From: Heliocidaris erythrogramma
Lineage: Eukaryota > Echinodermata > Echinoidea > Camarodonta > Echinometridae
Direction: 5' to 3'
DNA length: 64,000 bases
Assembly (NCBI GenBank): GCA_025617745.1
Contig: CM046856.1
Span: forward strand, 44,011,049-44,075,048
The notes below the pieces were generated by a model that did no database searches, had not been told where the DNA came from, and was given only the letters and a program-made list of their open reading frames with translations. Both the position numbers and the translations under genes were made by a program. How positions within the stretch are numbered: position 1 is the stretch's first letter; each line of letters opens with the position of its first letter. Below are positions 57,201 to 61,238 of this stretch, piece after piece.

Positions 57201-59440
57201 AGGATTTGTATCGATCAAATGTGCAAATCTTGCCTTCATTTCGTCGTCCATTTTGGTATTCTTTGCCCCACCCCTCGGTAGCTTGTTGCGTCTCCCCTCC
57301 CTCACTGCACTTAGTCTCTCTGGGCTTCGAAGGCTTCGATTAGCCCACCCTATCCTCGTTAATACTGTTATTATGAACTTGTATGCCTATATACGAATTT
57401 GAATATTCGGAATCAGCTGGTGACATGTTGCAGACGAAATTGAATAACCACATTGCCGAAAATGTATGCTCATTCAGTGAATTATAATGCACGACTACGA
57501 AATCGGTTGCCACACTACTTCATTTGAATGACTAAAAACGATTTTGAATGACGATATTTCGTTACATGACCGTATTGGATGAAAACGAATGCTTCTAATA
57601 TGAAATTGAATGGCAAAACCAAACTGACCGGGAAAACCTATATTAAAGGGAGTGGCAAGTCGTAATCCATGGGCCTGACCATTTGGCCTGACTCGGGGAA
57701 ATTCGGATACAATCAGGTCCAATCGTGCGCTACCGAAGGAATGTTATTGCCGGATTCCTCGCGCGATCGTTAACTCGAATCCCTCCGTACGCAACCGACC
57801 AATAAGTTTCAAATACTGGAATAAAGAACGCGCGATCTTGTTTACTCAAATTTGGGTCAATGTGCGAACTTTTATTAGCTGCGCACGATAAATTGAAGTA
57901 GCTTTGAACTTTGATCTAGAGAAAGGAGCTGCCAACTGTAAAAGCGCTCATAGATTGCGACTTGTCGCTCCCTTTAATAGTAATAAAAATGATGATAATT
58001 GATAAATATTATATTATTTCCATTATTAATTTTATCATTATTATTACAGTATTACAATAAACTTGACGTCATTGTTTTTCAGATTCAGATTCAGATTTTT
58101 ATTGCTGTTTTCAATCATATTAACATAATTTACATAATACTGTAGTGCATAACATAATATGAATACAATTATAACACAATATAACAATGATGTTTTTCCA
58201 TAGATATGACACAATATCAAATATCAATAAGTAAAAAAAAAAAAAATAATGCACAAATATTGACTTATATTAAGTGGTGTTGAAAACAGTTGGACGTGTT
58301 TAAGAGCAAAGCTTAATTGTATATTACATGTCCAGAAACTTATATAACTTAATCACGAGTGGGTCGTTCAATAATATTAAATTCATAAAGCATCATTACG
58401 AGAAGCGAAATTATTGATAAGTGAGAATTGATAAGTGAGTTGAGGTAGTAAGACTATTGCCTCAACCCACAAGAAATACTACGTGTGAAAGTACAGTGGA
58501 AGTGGAAGACGGTGTGGAAACAAAAAAAGAATGCAAAGAAGGAGGGTGGAGGAAGGAGGAAAATGAAATATAATGAGAGTGTCTGTGTGTGAGAAGAAGG
58601 AAGAGAGAAGGGAGGAAAAAGAAGGGGTAAATATGGAGTAAAACAGAGAAGAGAGGGGAGATGGAGAGAGAAAGAGAAAAAAAGAAATAGAGAGGTGGGT
58701 CCTGCTCGCTGTCCTCACCCCATTCATTGGGAGCACAACATCATGCAGCTTCGGTTAGTAGTTCCTTCCATTTTTAGGTCACTAAAAATAATTTTCATTT
58801 ATGGCCTAAAACGAAGTATTATGTTGTGAAGCATAATATACACTTTCCTCTGTTTTGCCATTAAAGAAGTAGATTCTAGGATAATGTCAATCAACATATC
58901 GTTCATTTTGTACATGTATATTACATGTATATTTAGGATTTGAAAGCATGCAGTTCATTAAAAAAATCAAAAGATCAATAATTTTTACAATTAATCTTCC
59001 ATTCACTTAATCTAACGAATAATCACTTCATCAATCCATTATTTTTCAATAATTATTAATTTGTACATTTGTAATGTATTGATGAACGTCAGAAGAATGC
59101 TTACACTTAATTGAATAGCTCTGTTTTTGCAAGCAGATAAGCACAAATAAACAATCAACCAAACAATCAATCAAACAGCAAATCCACCTCCCAATCCATC
59201 ATTGATCAAGCAATCAGTCACAGTGATTATTAACCTAATCCATATTTCTTCAATGAGATAATCACTCGATTCTAATACATGTAAAAATCCCATGTAATTA
59301 GTAGCTGATCGTGAGAAGCGAAGTTATGTGTATTCGCGCGTAATAATAACAGCTAAATTTCGTTAACAGCATCATGAAAACTTACCAGCGTAGACAGAAC
59401 TTGGGAGAAATATGCCTATGAAGAGAATAATGAATGCCAT
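20300..59440 (-). CDS. Gene B: secreted protein with about twelve tandem FAMeT (Methyltransf_FA) domains
   Basis: Thirty-three coding exons join in one frame (6315 nt, 2104 aa). In transcript order they are 59440-59386, 54289-54095, 53565-53299, 52889-52731, 52345-52058, 49422-49375, 48726-48565, 47390-47267, 45654-45497, 44512-44324, 43830-43658, 42535-42433, 39926-39765, 38581-38297, 37727-37604, 36002-35884, 34792-34625, 33452-33295, 32836-32686, 31892-31698, 30780-30472, 30144-29977, 29580-29263, 28949-28824, 28416-28243, 27704-27387, 26941-26753, 26415-26134, 24796-24590, 23554-23446, 22293-22142, 21572-21441, 20847-20300. Exon 1 encodes a signal peptide (MAFIILFIGIFLPSSVYA). Each ~155-residue repeat matches the FAMeT pattern: F-V-A half, Y-E-I, S-V-I-R-R, F-W, I-x-V-G, P-F-L-x-W, V-G-F-x-T, G-x-W. 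No membrane segment was seen. The domain name comes from a crustacean enzyme claim; tandem secreted copies suggest binding or structural use, which is inference. Confidence 0.85.
20998..21206. mobile_element. Long hairpin MITE in gene B intron 32
   Basis: The arms are near-perfect reverse complements over about 90 bp, with a loop of about 25 bp centred near 21100. Landmarks are 'ggttggaggagtgacaacat' against 'atgttgtcactcctccaacc', with ends CACTCTAAAAA and TTTTTAGAGTG. If transcribed in the pre-mRNA it would form a strong hairpin. Confidence 0.85.
22142..24796 (-). CDS. Gene B FAMeT domain 11 (exons 29-31, residues ~1723-1879)
   Basis: Exon 29 (24796-24590) gives KYIEFSVKTEGAISIALSAG and MYEV. 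Exon 30 (23554-23446) gives VSLRRCSSCAALVSE (CX2C) and ends in phase 2 inside EEER. Exon 31 (22293-22142) gives SFLISVYDGTIRVHDEQVTQ, PLLEWTDPEPLSVSYAGFS. The phase-2 split just before the FW strand matches the one in domain 3. Confidence 0.87.
22350..22600 (+). repeat. (AAT)n tract with adjoining possible SINE/LINE tail
   Basis: (AAT)8 at 22357-22380 is followed by 'caagcgccatcaatctag' and 'ttccgaggcgctgtatatta'. AAGCGC/GGCGCT motifs next to trinucleotide runs also appear at the 3' ends of the LINE fragments near 33820 and 54690, so this may be another CR1/L2-type tail. It is non-coding. Confidence 0.4.
24893..25687. mobile_element. ~0.8 kb inverted-repeat element in gene B intron 28
   Basis: The left arm starts TTAAAGGGGAATGGAAGG and the right arm ends TCATTCTCCTTCAATA. 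About 80 bp at each end pair imperfectly (aatcatgtagataatagtcagcctgtt against aacagtcaggctgacaactttccacatgatt). Inner blocks (tgggggctgccatttt against aaaatggcagcccc) also pair. Only a TTAA-like border is present at the left. It is non-coding. Confidence 0.7.
26025..26178 (-). repeat. 63-bp tandem duplication of an exon end and donor
   Basis: 26116-26178 (the end of gene B exon 28 and its donor GTGAGA) is repeated at 26025-26087 with about two differences. The copy retains the GTGAG donor and the coding sense, so it is a potential cryptic donor. It lacks an acceptor of its own. Confidence 0.85.
26134..26941 (-). CDS. Gene B FAMeT domain 10 (exons 27-28, residues ~1566-1723)
   Basis: Exon 27 (26941-26753) gives MKFMFSVAAEQNALIALSDQ and VVQI. 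Exon 28 (26415-26134) gives RDRNATFWVSVDGSIIEVGA, EPFMVANLEKPIGARYIWFV and YDWMFYKYYYYS. There is no Cys pair. The end of exon 28 and its donor are duplicated 91 bp downstream in the intron. Confidence 0.87.
27203..27243. repeat. Tandem duplication of ~20 bp
   Basis: 'ataaagttggttctttccaa' occurs twice in direct succession in a gene B intron. No functional role is evident. Confidence 0.85.
27387..28416 (-). CDS. Gene B FAMeT domain 9 (exons 25-26, residues ~1402-1566)
   Basis: Exon 25 (28416-28243) gives ARFEFSVKAPSDAVVAMSEN and SYKL. Exon 26 (27704-27387) gives MRCISLYYCSA (CX5C), KFFVELIHCGRTNKLLIRLG, DPLKIGWAGFGTLGGSTGEW. This copy is close to the family pattern in both halves. Extra Cys (IHCG) occurs in the FW strand region. 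Confidence 0.88.
28824..28949 (-). CDS. Gene B exon 24: Pro/Ala/Ser-rich linker (residues ~1360-1402)
   Basis: The acceptor is TTTTTACAAG| and the donor CCAG|GTTAGT, phase 1-1, 126 nt. It encodes a disordered acidic stretch including EPISPLPLENNFEDDPNQPS and SAASAAPSTLKEEP. It lies between domains 8 and 9. Confidence 0.8.
29263..30144 (-). CDS. Gene B FAMeT domain 8 (exons 22-23, residues ~1198-1360)
   Basis: Exon 22 (30144-29977) gives EARIDFSIQAPCPAEVVFTA and NYTL; its donor GTATTA is weak. Exon 23 (29580-29263) gives VTKCVSRVCTR (CX4C), FFYIDIVSKAGTLSARLGKA, DPIHVTYAGFRTTQCLGVWT. The layout is close to domain 7, which suggests these two neighbours arose by a recent tandem duplication. Confidence 0.85.
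30472..31892 (-). CDS. Gene B FAMeT domain 7 (exons 20-21, residues ~1030-1198)
   Basis: Exon 20 (31892-31698) gives SRFEFAVTSQSAVILSISAV and RYEI. Exon 21 (30780-30472) gives KLSLHQCVASNC (CX4C), TTFFLELSTIDGGALFVRLG, RPLRVAFVGFRTPYSGASWV. The second half is one unsplit exon. All junctions are phase 1. Confidence 0.88.
31479..31615. mobile_element. Small inverted-repeat element in gene B intron 19
   Basis: 'accacagtcacacca' pairs with 'tggtgtgattgtggt'. The interior has tandem 'gaccgacgcca' units and a gtcggt/accgac pairing. It is higher in GC than the flanks and resembles a MITE. Confidence 0.5.
32686..34792 (-). CDS. Gene B FAMeT domain 6 (exons 17-19, residues ~871-1030)
   Basis: Exon 17 (34792-34625) gives GQFSVKAEKNVAVALISHNG and YYEI with donor ATAC|GTTAGT. 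Exon 18 (33452-33295) gives TELKRCVESVC (a CX4C pair) and ends in phase 0 after LVR. Exon 19 (32836-32686) gives RLGKGDVLDIESTMLLSYED, LKIEYVGIRTYDVWGDWTV. The intron between exons 17 and 18 contains a CR1-like LINE tail. Confidence 0.85.
33582..33905 (+). pseudogene. CR1/L2-like LINE 3' end
   Basis: Plus-strand 33582-33707 reads GERAFAHAGPSLWNSLPQGL and then RDLTSSELFKSNIKTYLF before a stop. This is the well-known C-terminus of CR1/L2-type LINE reverse transcriptases (...LWNSLP..LR....F...LKT.LF). A 3' UTR with 'gcactatataaa' and an (ATT)n tail at about 33872-33892 follow. It is heavily 5'-truncated and lies in a gene B intron on the opposite strand. Confidence 0.75.
35884..37727 (-). CDS. 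Gene B exons 15-16: Pro/Thr/Ser-rich linker (residues ~790-871)
   Basis: Exon 15 (37727-37604) encodes a stretch with EKEPEPPALATEPTHSK and ends in phase 2 (GG|GTAGGT). Exon 16 (36002-35884) opens in phase 2 and encodes SSSGNGQSAGSLDGSTGDEN and DLEPPKYDPRVEMS. It is disordered, likely O-glycosylated if secreted (inference), and splits the protein into a 5-domain and a 7-domain part. The intron between the two exons carries three tRNA genes on the opposite strand. Confidence 0.7.
36263..36333 (+). tRNA. tRNA-Arg(UCU), copy 1
   Basis: 71 nt. The acceptor stem GTCTCCG/CGGAGAC pairs perfectly. The D arm is GTCT...AGGC and the T arm CCGGG-TTCGATT-CCCGG. The anticodon loop GTTCTAA gives anticodon TCT. 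A box (TGGTCTAGTGG) and B box (GGTTCGATTCC) are present, and a T6 terminator starts two bases after the gene. No intron. This copy has C27 (CTGGC), which mispairs with A43; the other copies have T27. G at position 32 is unusual. Confidence 0.85.
36423..36662. repeat. (TA)n tract and GAAAACGTGAA foldback between tRNA copies 1 and 2
   Basis: (TA)n runs at about 36432-36465. From 36524, 'ttttcgggggtcctccccct' and 'cgtcagggaaaacgtgaa' are matched by the inverted 'ttcacgttttccctgacg' and 'agggggaggacacccgaaaa' ending near 36666. The ttcacgttttccctgacgaag block occurs again in between. It looks like a foldback insertion. Confidence 0.75.
36748..36818 (+). tRNA. tRNA-Arg(UCU), copy 2
   Basis: Identical to copy 1 except T27, which restores the first pair of the anticodon stem (TTGGC/GCCAA). 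Pol III A and B boxes and a T6 terminator are intact. It lies antisense within the gene B intron between exons 15 and 16. Confidence 0.88.
37150..37220 (+). tRNA. tRNA-Arg(UCU), copy 3
   Basis: Identical in sequence to copy 2, with the same T6 terminator and near-identical flanks. It starts 402 bp after copy 2. Confidence 0.88.
38297..39926 (-). CDS. Gene B FAMeT domain 5 (exons 13-14, residues ~641-790)
   Basis: Exon 13 (39926-39765) gives FMFLFSAMVTDVTYLYFS and GYKL. Exon 14 (38581-38297) gives RAYLFVKLVDSSLYFGISGE, LKYIGLQRATTGIDLWTFF. Phase is 1-1 throughout. There is no Cys pair. The exon 13 donor (CTTA|GTAAGA) splits the codon after Y-K-L, the same place as in the other domains. Confidence 0.85.
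39052..39180 (+). repeat. Poly-C, poly-A and (AAT)n/(AATT)n low-complexity tract
   Basis: A C13 run, an A10 run, then ATA/AAT and TTAA repeats lie in the gene B intron between exons 13 and 14. A second tract of 34 A plus (TA)n lies further along at 39527-39572, between the same exons. Nothing coding. Confidence 0.85.
40018..40530 (+). repeat. (AAT)n arrays alternating with a 70-bp unit
   Basis: (AAT/GAT)n arrays at 40024-40200 and 40326-40440 are each followed by a similar 70-bp unit containing 'tagcctcatcagtataatac' and 'ttgaaatcattattacccc'. A third, more divergent unit follows another array at 42030-42250. The LINE at 40531 begins immediately after unit 2, so the LINE apparently inserted into this array. 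Confidence 0.75.
40531..41985 (+). pseudogene. 5'-truncated L1/Tx1-like LINE
   Basis: 40531-40805 reads through LLFKFIWNGNPDKISRKTLI and LKIAWVKRLLDESNVGQW, the connector region of an L1/Tx1-type LINE protein. Later frames give SCSFC and EHLFWDCP, a CCHC-like knuckle, but frameshifts and stops intervene. It ends with AATAAA and an A-rich tail (about 41953-41984). It is non-functional, on the strand opposite to gene B. Confidence 0.75.
42433..44512 (-). CDS. Gene B FAMeT domain 4 (exons 10-12, residues ~486-641)
   Basis: Exon 10 (44512-44324) contains FEFTFDVQAEENAFVSLS and SYTF. Exon 11 (43830-43658) contains DSVIVAGRVGEDPILE and ends in phase 0. Exon 12 (42535-42433) gives RFINFGNLDGDATQWRFYNV. 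Exon 10 has no internal Met, so it is easily missed when only ATG-started frames are considered. The phase-0 split falls just after the PFLE-like motif, a different place from domain 3. Confidence 0.82.
43073..43596. mobile_element. TTAA-bordered MITE in gene B intron 11
   Basis: Left TTAAAGGGGGAATTAACCCTT pairs with right GAAGGGCTAATTCCCTGTTAA, and TTAA is present at both borders. Inner blocks (gtcaaagaataaggaagtta against taactttcttattctttgca) also pair. It is of the same general type as 16347-16713 but its sequence differs. Confidence 0.75.
45221..45367. mobile_element. MITE with GGCCCCGTCTTAT ends
   Basis: 147 bp. The left end GGCCCCGTCTTATCAAGAGT and right end CTTTATAAGACGGGGCCC are inverted. 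Both arms carry GTTGCGA...ATTCGAATCGATCGCAAC, itself palindromic. A degenerate relative lies at 2268-2320 ('cgtcttagagttgcgattgc'). Confidence 0.8.
45497..48726 (-). CDS. Gene B FAMeT domain 3 (exons 7-9, residues ~338-486)
   Basis: Exon 7 (48726-48565) gives YELQFKLKAEGRARIILTD and GYNI. The second half is split by a phase-2 intron into exon 8 (47390-47267, ending DRPFYI plus two bases of R) and exon 9 (45654-45497, SQEKLSVGPEGRTPLLTVSD, YVRFQTEHGEKGRWTFYDV). There is no Cys pair. The intron between exons 8 and 9 contains a LINE fragment. Confidence 0.85.
46170..47232 (-). pseudogene. LINE reverse-transcriptase C-terminal fragment
   Basis: Minus-strand 47232-46801 reads RILLLQKKALSTICNVSWRS, FMYQLNNNALPLVFDIMFHK and FTGPKCWNDLDNTIKTAPSL, the C-terminal thumb and tail typical of non-LTR reverse transcriptases (L2/CR1 or related clade). 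About 600 bp of AT-rich 3' sequence follows toward 46170. It lies within the gene B intron between exons 8 and 9, in the same orientation as gene B. Confidence 0.7.
48241..48503 (+). repeat. Poly-C/(CA)n followed by TCCGAGGAC repeat, copy 2
   Basis: A run of about 18 C and (CA)n at 48241-48300 precede 48310-48503, the second copy of the repeat at 8151-8344. It lies in gene B's intron just before exon 7 on the coding strand's downstream side. The longest frames here are not coding. Confidence 0.8.
49010..49292 (+). repeat. Cluster of poly-C tracts
   Basis: Four C runs of 11-22 bases lie within 280 bp. The intervening sequence is similar to ordinary intron sequence. Such G4-prone runs often cause sequencing length errors, so base counts here should be treated with caution. 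Confidence 0.85.
49375..49422 (-). CDS. Gene B exon 6: 16-residue linker
   Basis: A 48-nt exon lies between acceptor TTTGTGCAG|GT and donor CGAG|GTAAGG. It encodes YTDVLDETEDCIRYR, with phase 1 at both ends. It separates domains 2 and 3. Its size and symmetry make it a good candidate for optional splicing. Confidence 0.7.
49628..49895 (+). repeat. Purine-rich GA minisatellite-like tract
   Basis: GAGAGAGAAAGGGGTGG-type units, related to the main minisatellite at 50985-52012, are scattered here. Open frames on the minus strand are Ser/Pro/Leu-rich artefacts. Confidence 0.8.
50062..50217 (-). repeat. Partial inverted copy of the 651/5976 dispersed repeat
   Basis: 'gaaaagcagtcggggcgtga', 'actttccgcctgaaaaggtg', 'gtcaaagctttcgcgcttcg' and a poly-C run are the reverse complement of roughly 780-970 and 6050-6230. 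Confidence 0.65.
50266..50989. mobile_element. Long imperfect palindrome (foldback element)
   Basis: The arms span about 50330-50640 and 50640-50989. Paired landmarks are 'tacgtctttcgcccgtcgtc' against 'gacgagagacgaaagacgtg', 'gcgcagcagacgacagttgt' against 'cactgtcgtctaatgcgc', and 'atggactgcagcggtaaa' against 'tttaccgctgcagtccat'. TTAAAGGGAAATCC at 50266 may be the true left end. The right end runs into the minisatellite. GC is higher than surrounding DNA. Confidence 0.8.
50985..52012 (+). repeat. ~25-bp purine-rich minisatellite (about 1 kb)
   Basis: About forty variants of the unit 'gacgagaggaggaaaagagag' + 'gggt' lie head to tail. Some units carry insertions (ggaggtagagagagga) and short (GA)n expansions. 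Higher-order blocks repeat: 51561-51780 and 51840-52000 share the same unit order. The array gives long Ser/Pro/Leu-rich frames on the minus strand that read into gene B exon 5, but it is intronic. Confidence 0.9.
52058..52889 (-). CDS. Gene B FAMeT domain 2 (exons 4-5, residues ~173-322)
   Basis: Exon 4 (52889-52731) gives QGNFEINFSVKWTGTTALEL and CYYI. Exon 5 (52345-52058) gives KYDISAEIRINDQTAV, ADFYINVENSNLQIG, EPFLELPGVNATFLQHLGYS and DWYF. There is no Cys pair. The acceptor of exon 5 (TGAACAG|TCC) is weaker than most but the frame is kept. The spliced open frame runs on into the minisatellite, which is not coding. Confidence 0.8.
53299..54289 (-). CDS. Gene B FAMeT domain 1 (exons 2-3, residues ~19-173)
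   Basis: This is the most canonical copy. Exon 2 (54289-54095) ends with FEVMAEHGALIGLSRQ and MYEI. Exon 3 (53565-53299) carries SRTVIRRCHQC, EPRVFWILFYQRIVAVGSD, PFLVWMDRNPLEVNHVGF and GGWWKF. Both exons are phase 1-1. The CX2C pair after VIRR is absent from the classical family pattern and recurs in other domains of this protein. Confidence 0.88.
54367..54545. repeat. Hairpin with TTTCGCCCTAA repeats
   Basis: 'agataaaagatttcgcccta' is mirrored by 'tagggcgaaatcttttatct' (54373-54431). The unit TTTCGCCCTAA or a near match then recurs at about 54448, 54469 and 54522. An (AAT)n-like tract follows. The TTAGGG inside the inverted unit is by chance and not a telomere array. Confidence 0.65.
54640..55317 (-). 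pseudogene. CR1/L2-like LINE fragment, 3' end
   Basis: Minus-strand 55317-54892 reads LQMFQNTATRVVTLSNKFNH, LHWLPVKFRSIFKILLLVFH, CLHGTALEYNSVLF and STLWNQLPQPLRDISTVNSF, the C-terminal part of a CR1/L2-type reverse transcriptase. A 3' UTR with 'aagcgccaca' and an (ATT)n tail down to about 54640 follows. It is truncated, in gene B intron 1 and sense to gene B. Confidence 0.8.
55567..57638 (-). mobile_element. Tc1/mariner-superfamily DNA transposon (DD36E-type)
   Basis: The terminal sequences AATATAGGATTTCCCGGCCA (55561-55580) and the reverse complement of 57619-57644 match at 22 of 26 positions, with TA at both borders. Between the ends and the transposase, CAAATTCGT/AATTTCGT motifs recur many times on both sides (subterminal repeats). 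Apparent autonomous size is about 2.07 kb. The right end abuts a second, TTAA-flanked element. Confidence 0.8.
56362..57270 (-). pseudogene. Broken DDE transposase of the 55.6-57.6 kb element
   Basis: Minus-strand frame 3 (with 57150 as first base of a codon) reads from about 57270 through DDLAEYLPDKPAVSTSTIAR, HCVFVDECGYNIWTRRSQ, then an in-frame TGA at 56931-56929, then MVVHGQRGRNCNFTFAVSD, VFIIYDNARPH and PPYSPFLNPTEMAHSAFK to a stop at 56362. The likely catalytic residues are D (VDECG), D (YDNARPH) and E (NPTE), with 36 residues between the last two. The fold is that of the IS630/Tc1 DDE_3 family. The N-terminal helix-turn-helix part is degenerate. It is probably inactive because of the stop. 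Confidence 0.8.
57643..57977. mobile_element. TTAA-flanked MITE next to the transposon
   Basis: TTAAAGGGAGTGGCAAGTCG at the left matches the reverse complement of CGACTTGTCGCTCCCTTTAA at the right with about three differences, and TTAA lies at both ends. The interior is non-coding. It has inserted within a few bases of the Tc1/mariner element's right border. Confidence 0.8.
58077..58400 (-). mobile_element. Probable LINE 3' tail
   Basis: Read on the minus strand, AT-rich sequence ends in AATAAAAATCTGAATCTGAATCTGAA. A short (TCTGAA)n tail after an AATAAA-like signal is common in CR1/L2 families. There is no coding part, so the assignment is tentative. Confidence 0.4.
58486..58885 (+). repeat. 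400-bp repeat, copy 1 (block C)
   Basis: 'gaaagtacagtggaagtgga' to 'gattctaggataatgtca' is almost identical to 61903-62305 in direct orientation, with a few small indels. It contains a purine-rich tract and 'tgggtcctgctcgctgtcct'. Minus-strand Ser/Phe/Leu-rich frames here are artefacts of the purine tract. Confidence 0.85.
59386..59440 (-). CDS. Gene B exon 1: signal peptide
   Basis: The ATG has A at -3 and G at +4 (caacATGG). The 18 residues MAFIILFIGIFLPSSVYA have a hydrophobic core and a small residue before the likely cleavage site. The donor CGCTG|GTAAGT gives phase 1. The first domain starts at once in exon 2. Intron 1 is over 5 kb and holds the transposon. No TATA box or promoter element was recognised upstream. 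Confidence 0.85.
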
Positions 59441-60741
59441 GTTGCACTCTTTTGGAATCCTCTTTAGAATGATCAAATTGAATCAGACAGACAGACATTA
59501 ATGAGTGATTCAAGTCATCTCAATCAATCGTGACTTTCTCTGTCTCTGTCTACGTCTCTGTCAAGAATTGTGTCTGACGTTTAGGATTTGATCATATGTC
59601 TATTAGTATTTCTCATATTCTTTGCTCGCCCCACTTCGCACTCTTCCAACAACTCATACAGACAGGCTTGTACCCACAGAAGCAATTGCTTGTGGATGTT
59701 CGCTCTTAGCTAAAATGGAAGTGGAAAACTACAAGTGGCTGATCCGGAGGGGAGGTGTAGGGGAACATATACCCCCGGTCAGAAATTCAAAAATTCTGCT
59801 ATATTTAGTTTAGAAATGCACATTCGAAAACGTTTGCCCCTCACCCCCGAGTCTCGGGCCAAGTTTGATAAACAATTTTGAACCCTCCATTACCCCCTCC
59901 TTCCTTATACCTCCAGAAGATCTTAAAATCCCCAGGAGGTTATGCCATCCTGTAAAATAATAACGTCACGAATACTCAACTTTTGGGGTTGAAAGACAGT
60001 GATTCGCGTTTTGTCATGGAATAATAATTATCCTAACTTTTTTTTTAAATCTTGTTTGAAGTATGGGCAAACGCGTGCAGACAAATAAAGTCCGTGTGAA
60101 TAGCTCCAATCGATCCTTTCTGCAGTAAATCAATTCATGTTTGTTTTGCTGACTGTAAAGATTGAACTTTCCCTAATGCTATTTGACATACTCCAAACAT
60201 CTGGATATATGTCAATCTTTCCATGATGTGACAATATTTACACTTCACAGACGCATCATTAACAAAGCGATCAATACTAGATCCATACTCAGTGTGGTAT
60301 ATAGTTAAGCGCACACGTCCTCATTATTTAAGGAGTAAACTGACAGACAGTAGTTAATTTCACATAAAACTTGGTCAAAGGGTATTTGAGTTATAAAGTA
60401 CTAACATTTTATTAGACATTTATCATAATAATTACCATCAAAGAAACATCTTCATTTTTGTGACAAGATAAAACTGTTAATGACTGAATCTCTTTTTAAT
60501 ATATAAAATTAATTTTAAATTTTACCAATAGCCAATAATTTAGCGTATGTGCATTTGTTATAAGTTTAAATAGACTAAAAAGAAATGAAAATGAAGAAAT
60601 GGATGATTAAAGGTCTGTAGATGGATACAACAAAAATGGAAAGTCAAGGATGGAGGGTAGAGAGATTGTAATGGAACAAGAAGGATGAGGATGAATTCCT
60701 TGTTGTCTAAAACGAATATGCCACAGGTCAACATTAGTCTA
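59441..60741. other. Region immediately upstream of gene B
   Basis: The promoter and any untranslated first exon of gene B should lie here on the minus strand. I see no TATA box, initiator or other site that I could defend. The sequence is unremarkable AT-rich DNA with tctgtctctgtctacg repeats near 59535. Confidence 0.5.
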
Positions 60742-61203
60742 GTCGGAAATAGGGTCCCCGTGCACCATCGAGATATATATTTTTAAACCAAGTTTATGTA
60801 ATGCCTGAAGTGTCTAGATTATGAATTTTTATGTTCCCATTGCCAAATCGTGTCCCACGGGGTTCAAAATCGGCCAATTTGGGGGCCATCTTGGATTTTT
60901 GATGAAATTTCACAATTAGCATAATCTTTTACACAAGGCATTTTGCCTTTTCTGAGTAATATTAGTATGAGGAGTTGATTTAGACAGTTTCTTTTGTGAT
61001 ATGATTAACTGGATTCCACAGAACATCAAAAAGTGGTGAAAGAGTGCTTACATTTTGACTAAAAATCGGGCATACTATAACGCCATTAACCCCTTCCCTT
61101 TGTCCCATCTCCTTCTTCTCTCCCGTCTCTCTGCCTGCCTGTCATTTTGTCTGTCTCTGTATGTTCGTCTGTCTGTCTCTGCATGTCTGTCCGTCTGTCT
61201 GTT

Positions 61204-61238
<35 letters not shown>

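Noticed and set aside
20300-59440. Reading gene B as a methyltransferase of juvenile-hormone synthesis
   Set aside because: The domain name is historical. No S-adenosylmethionine-binding motif is visible, and the protein is secreted with many tandem copies.
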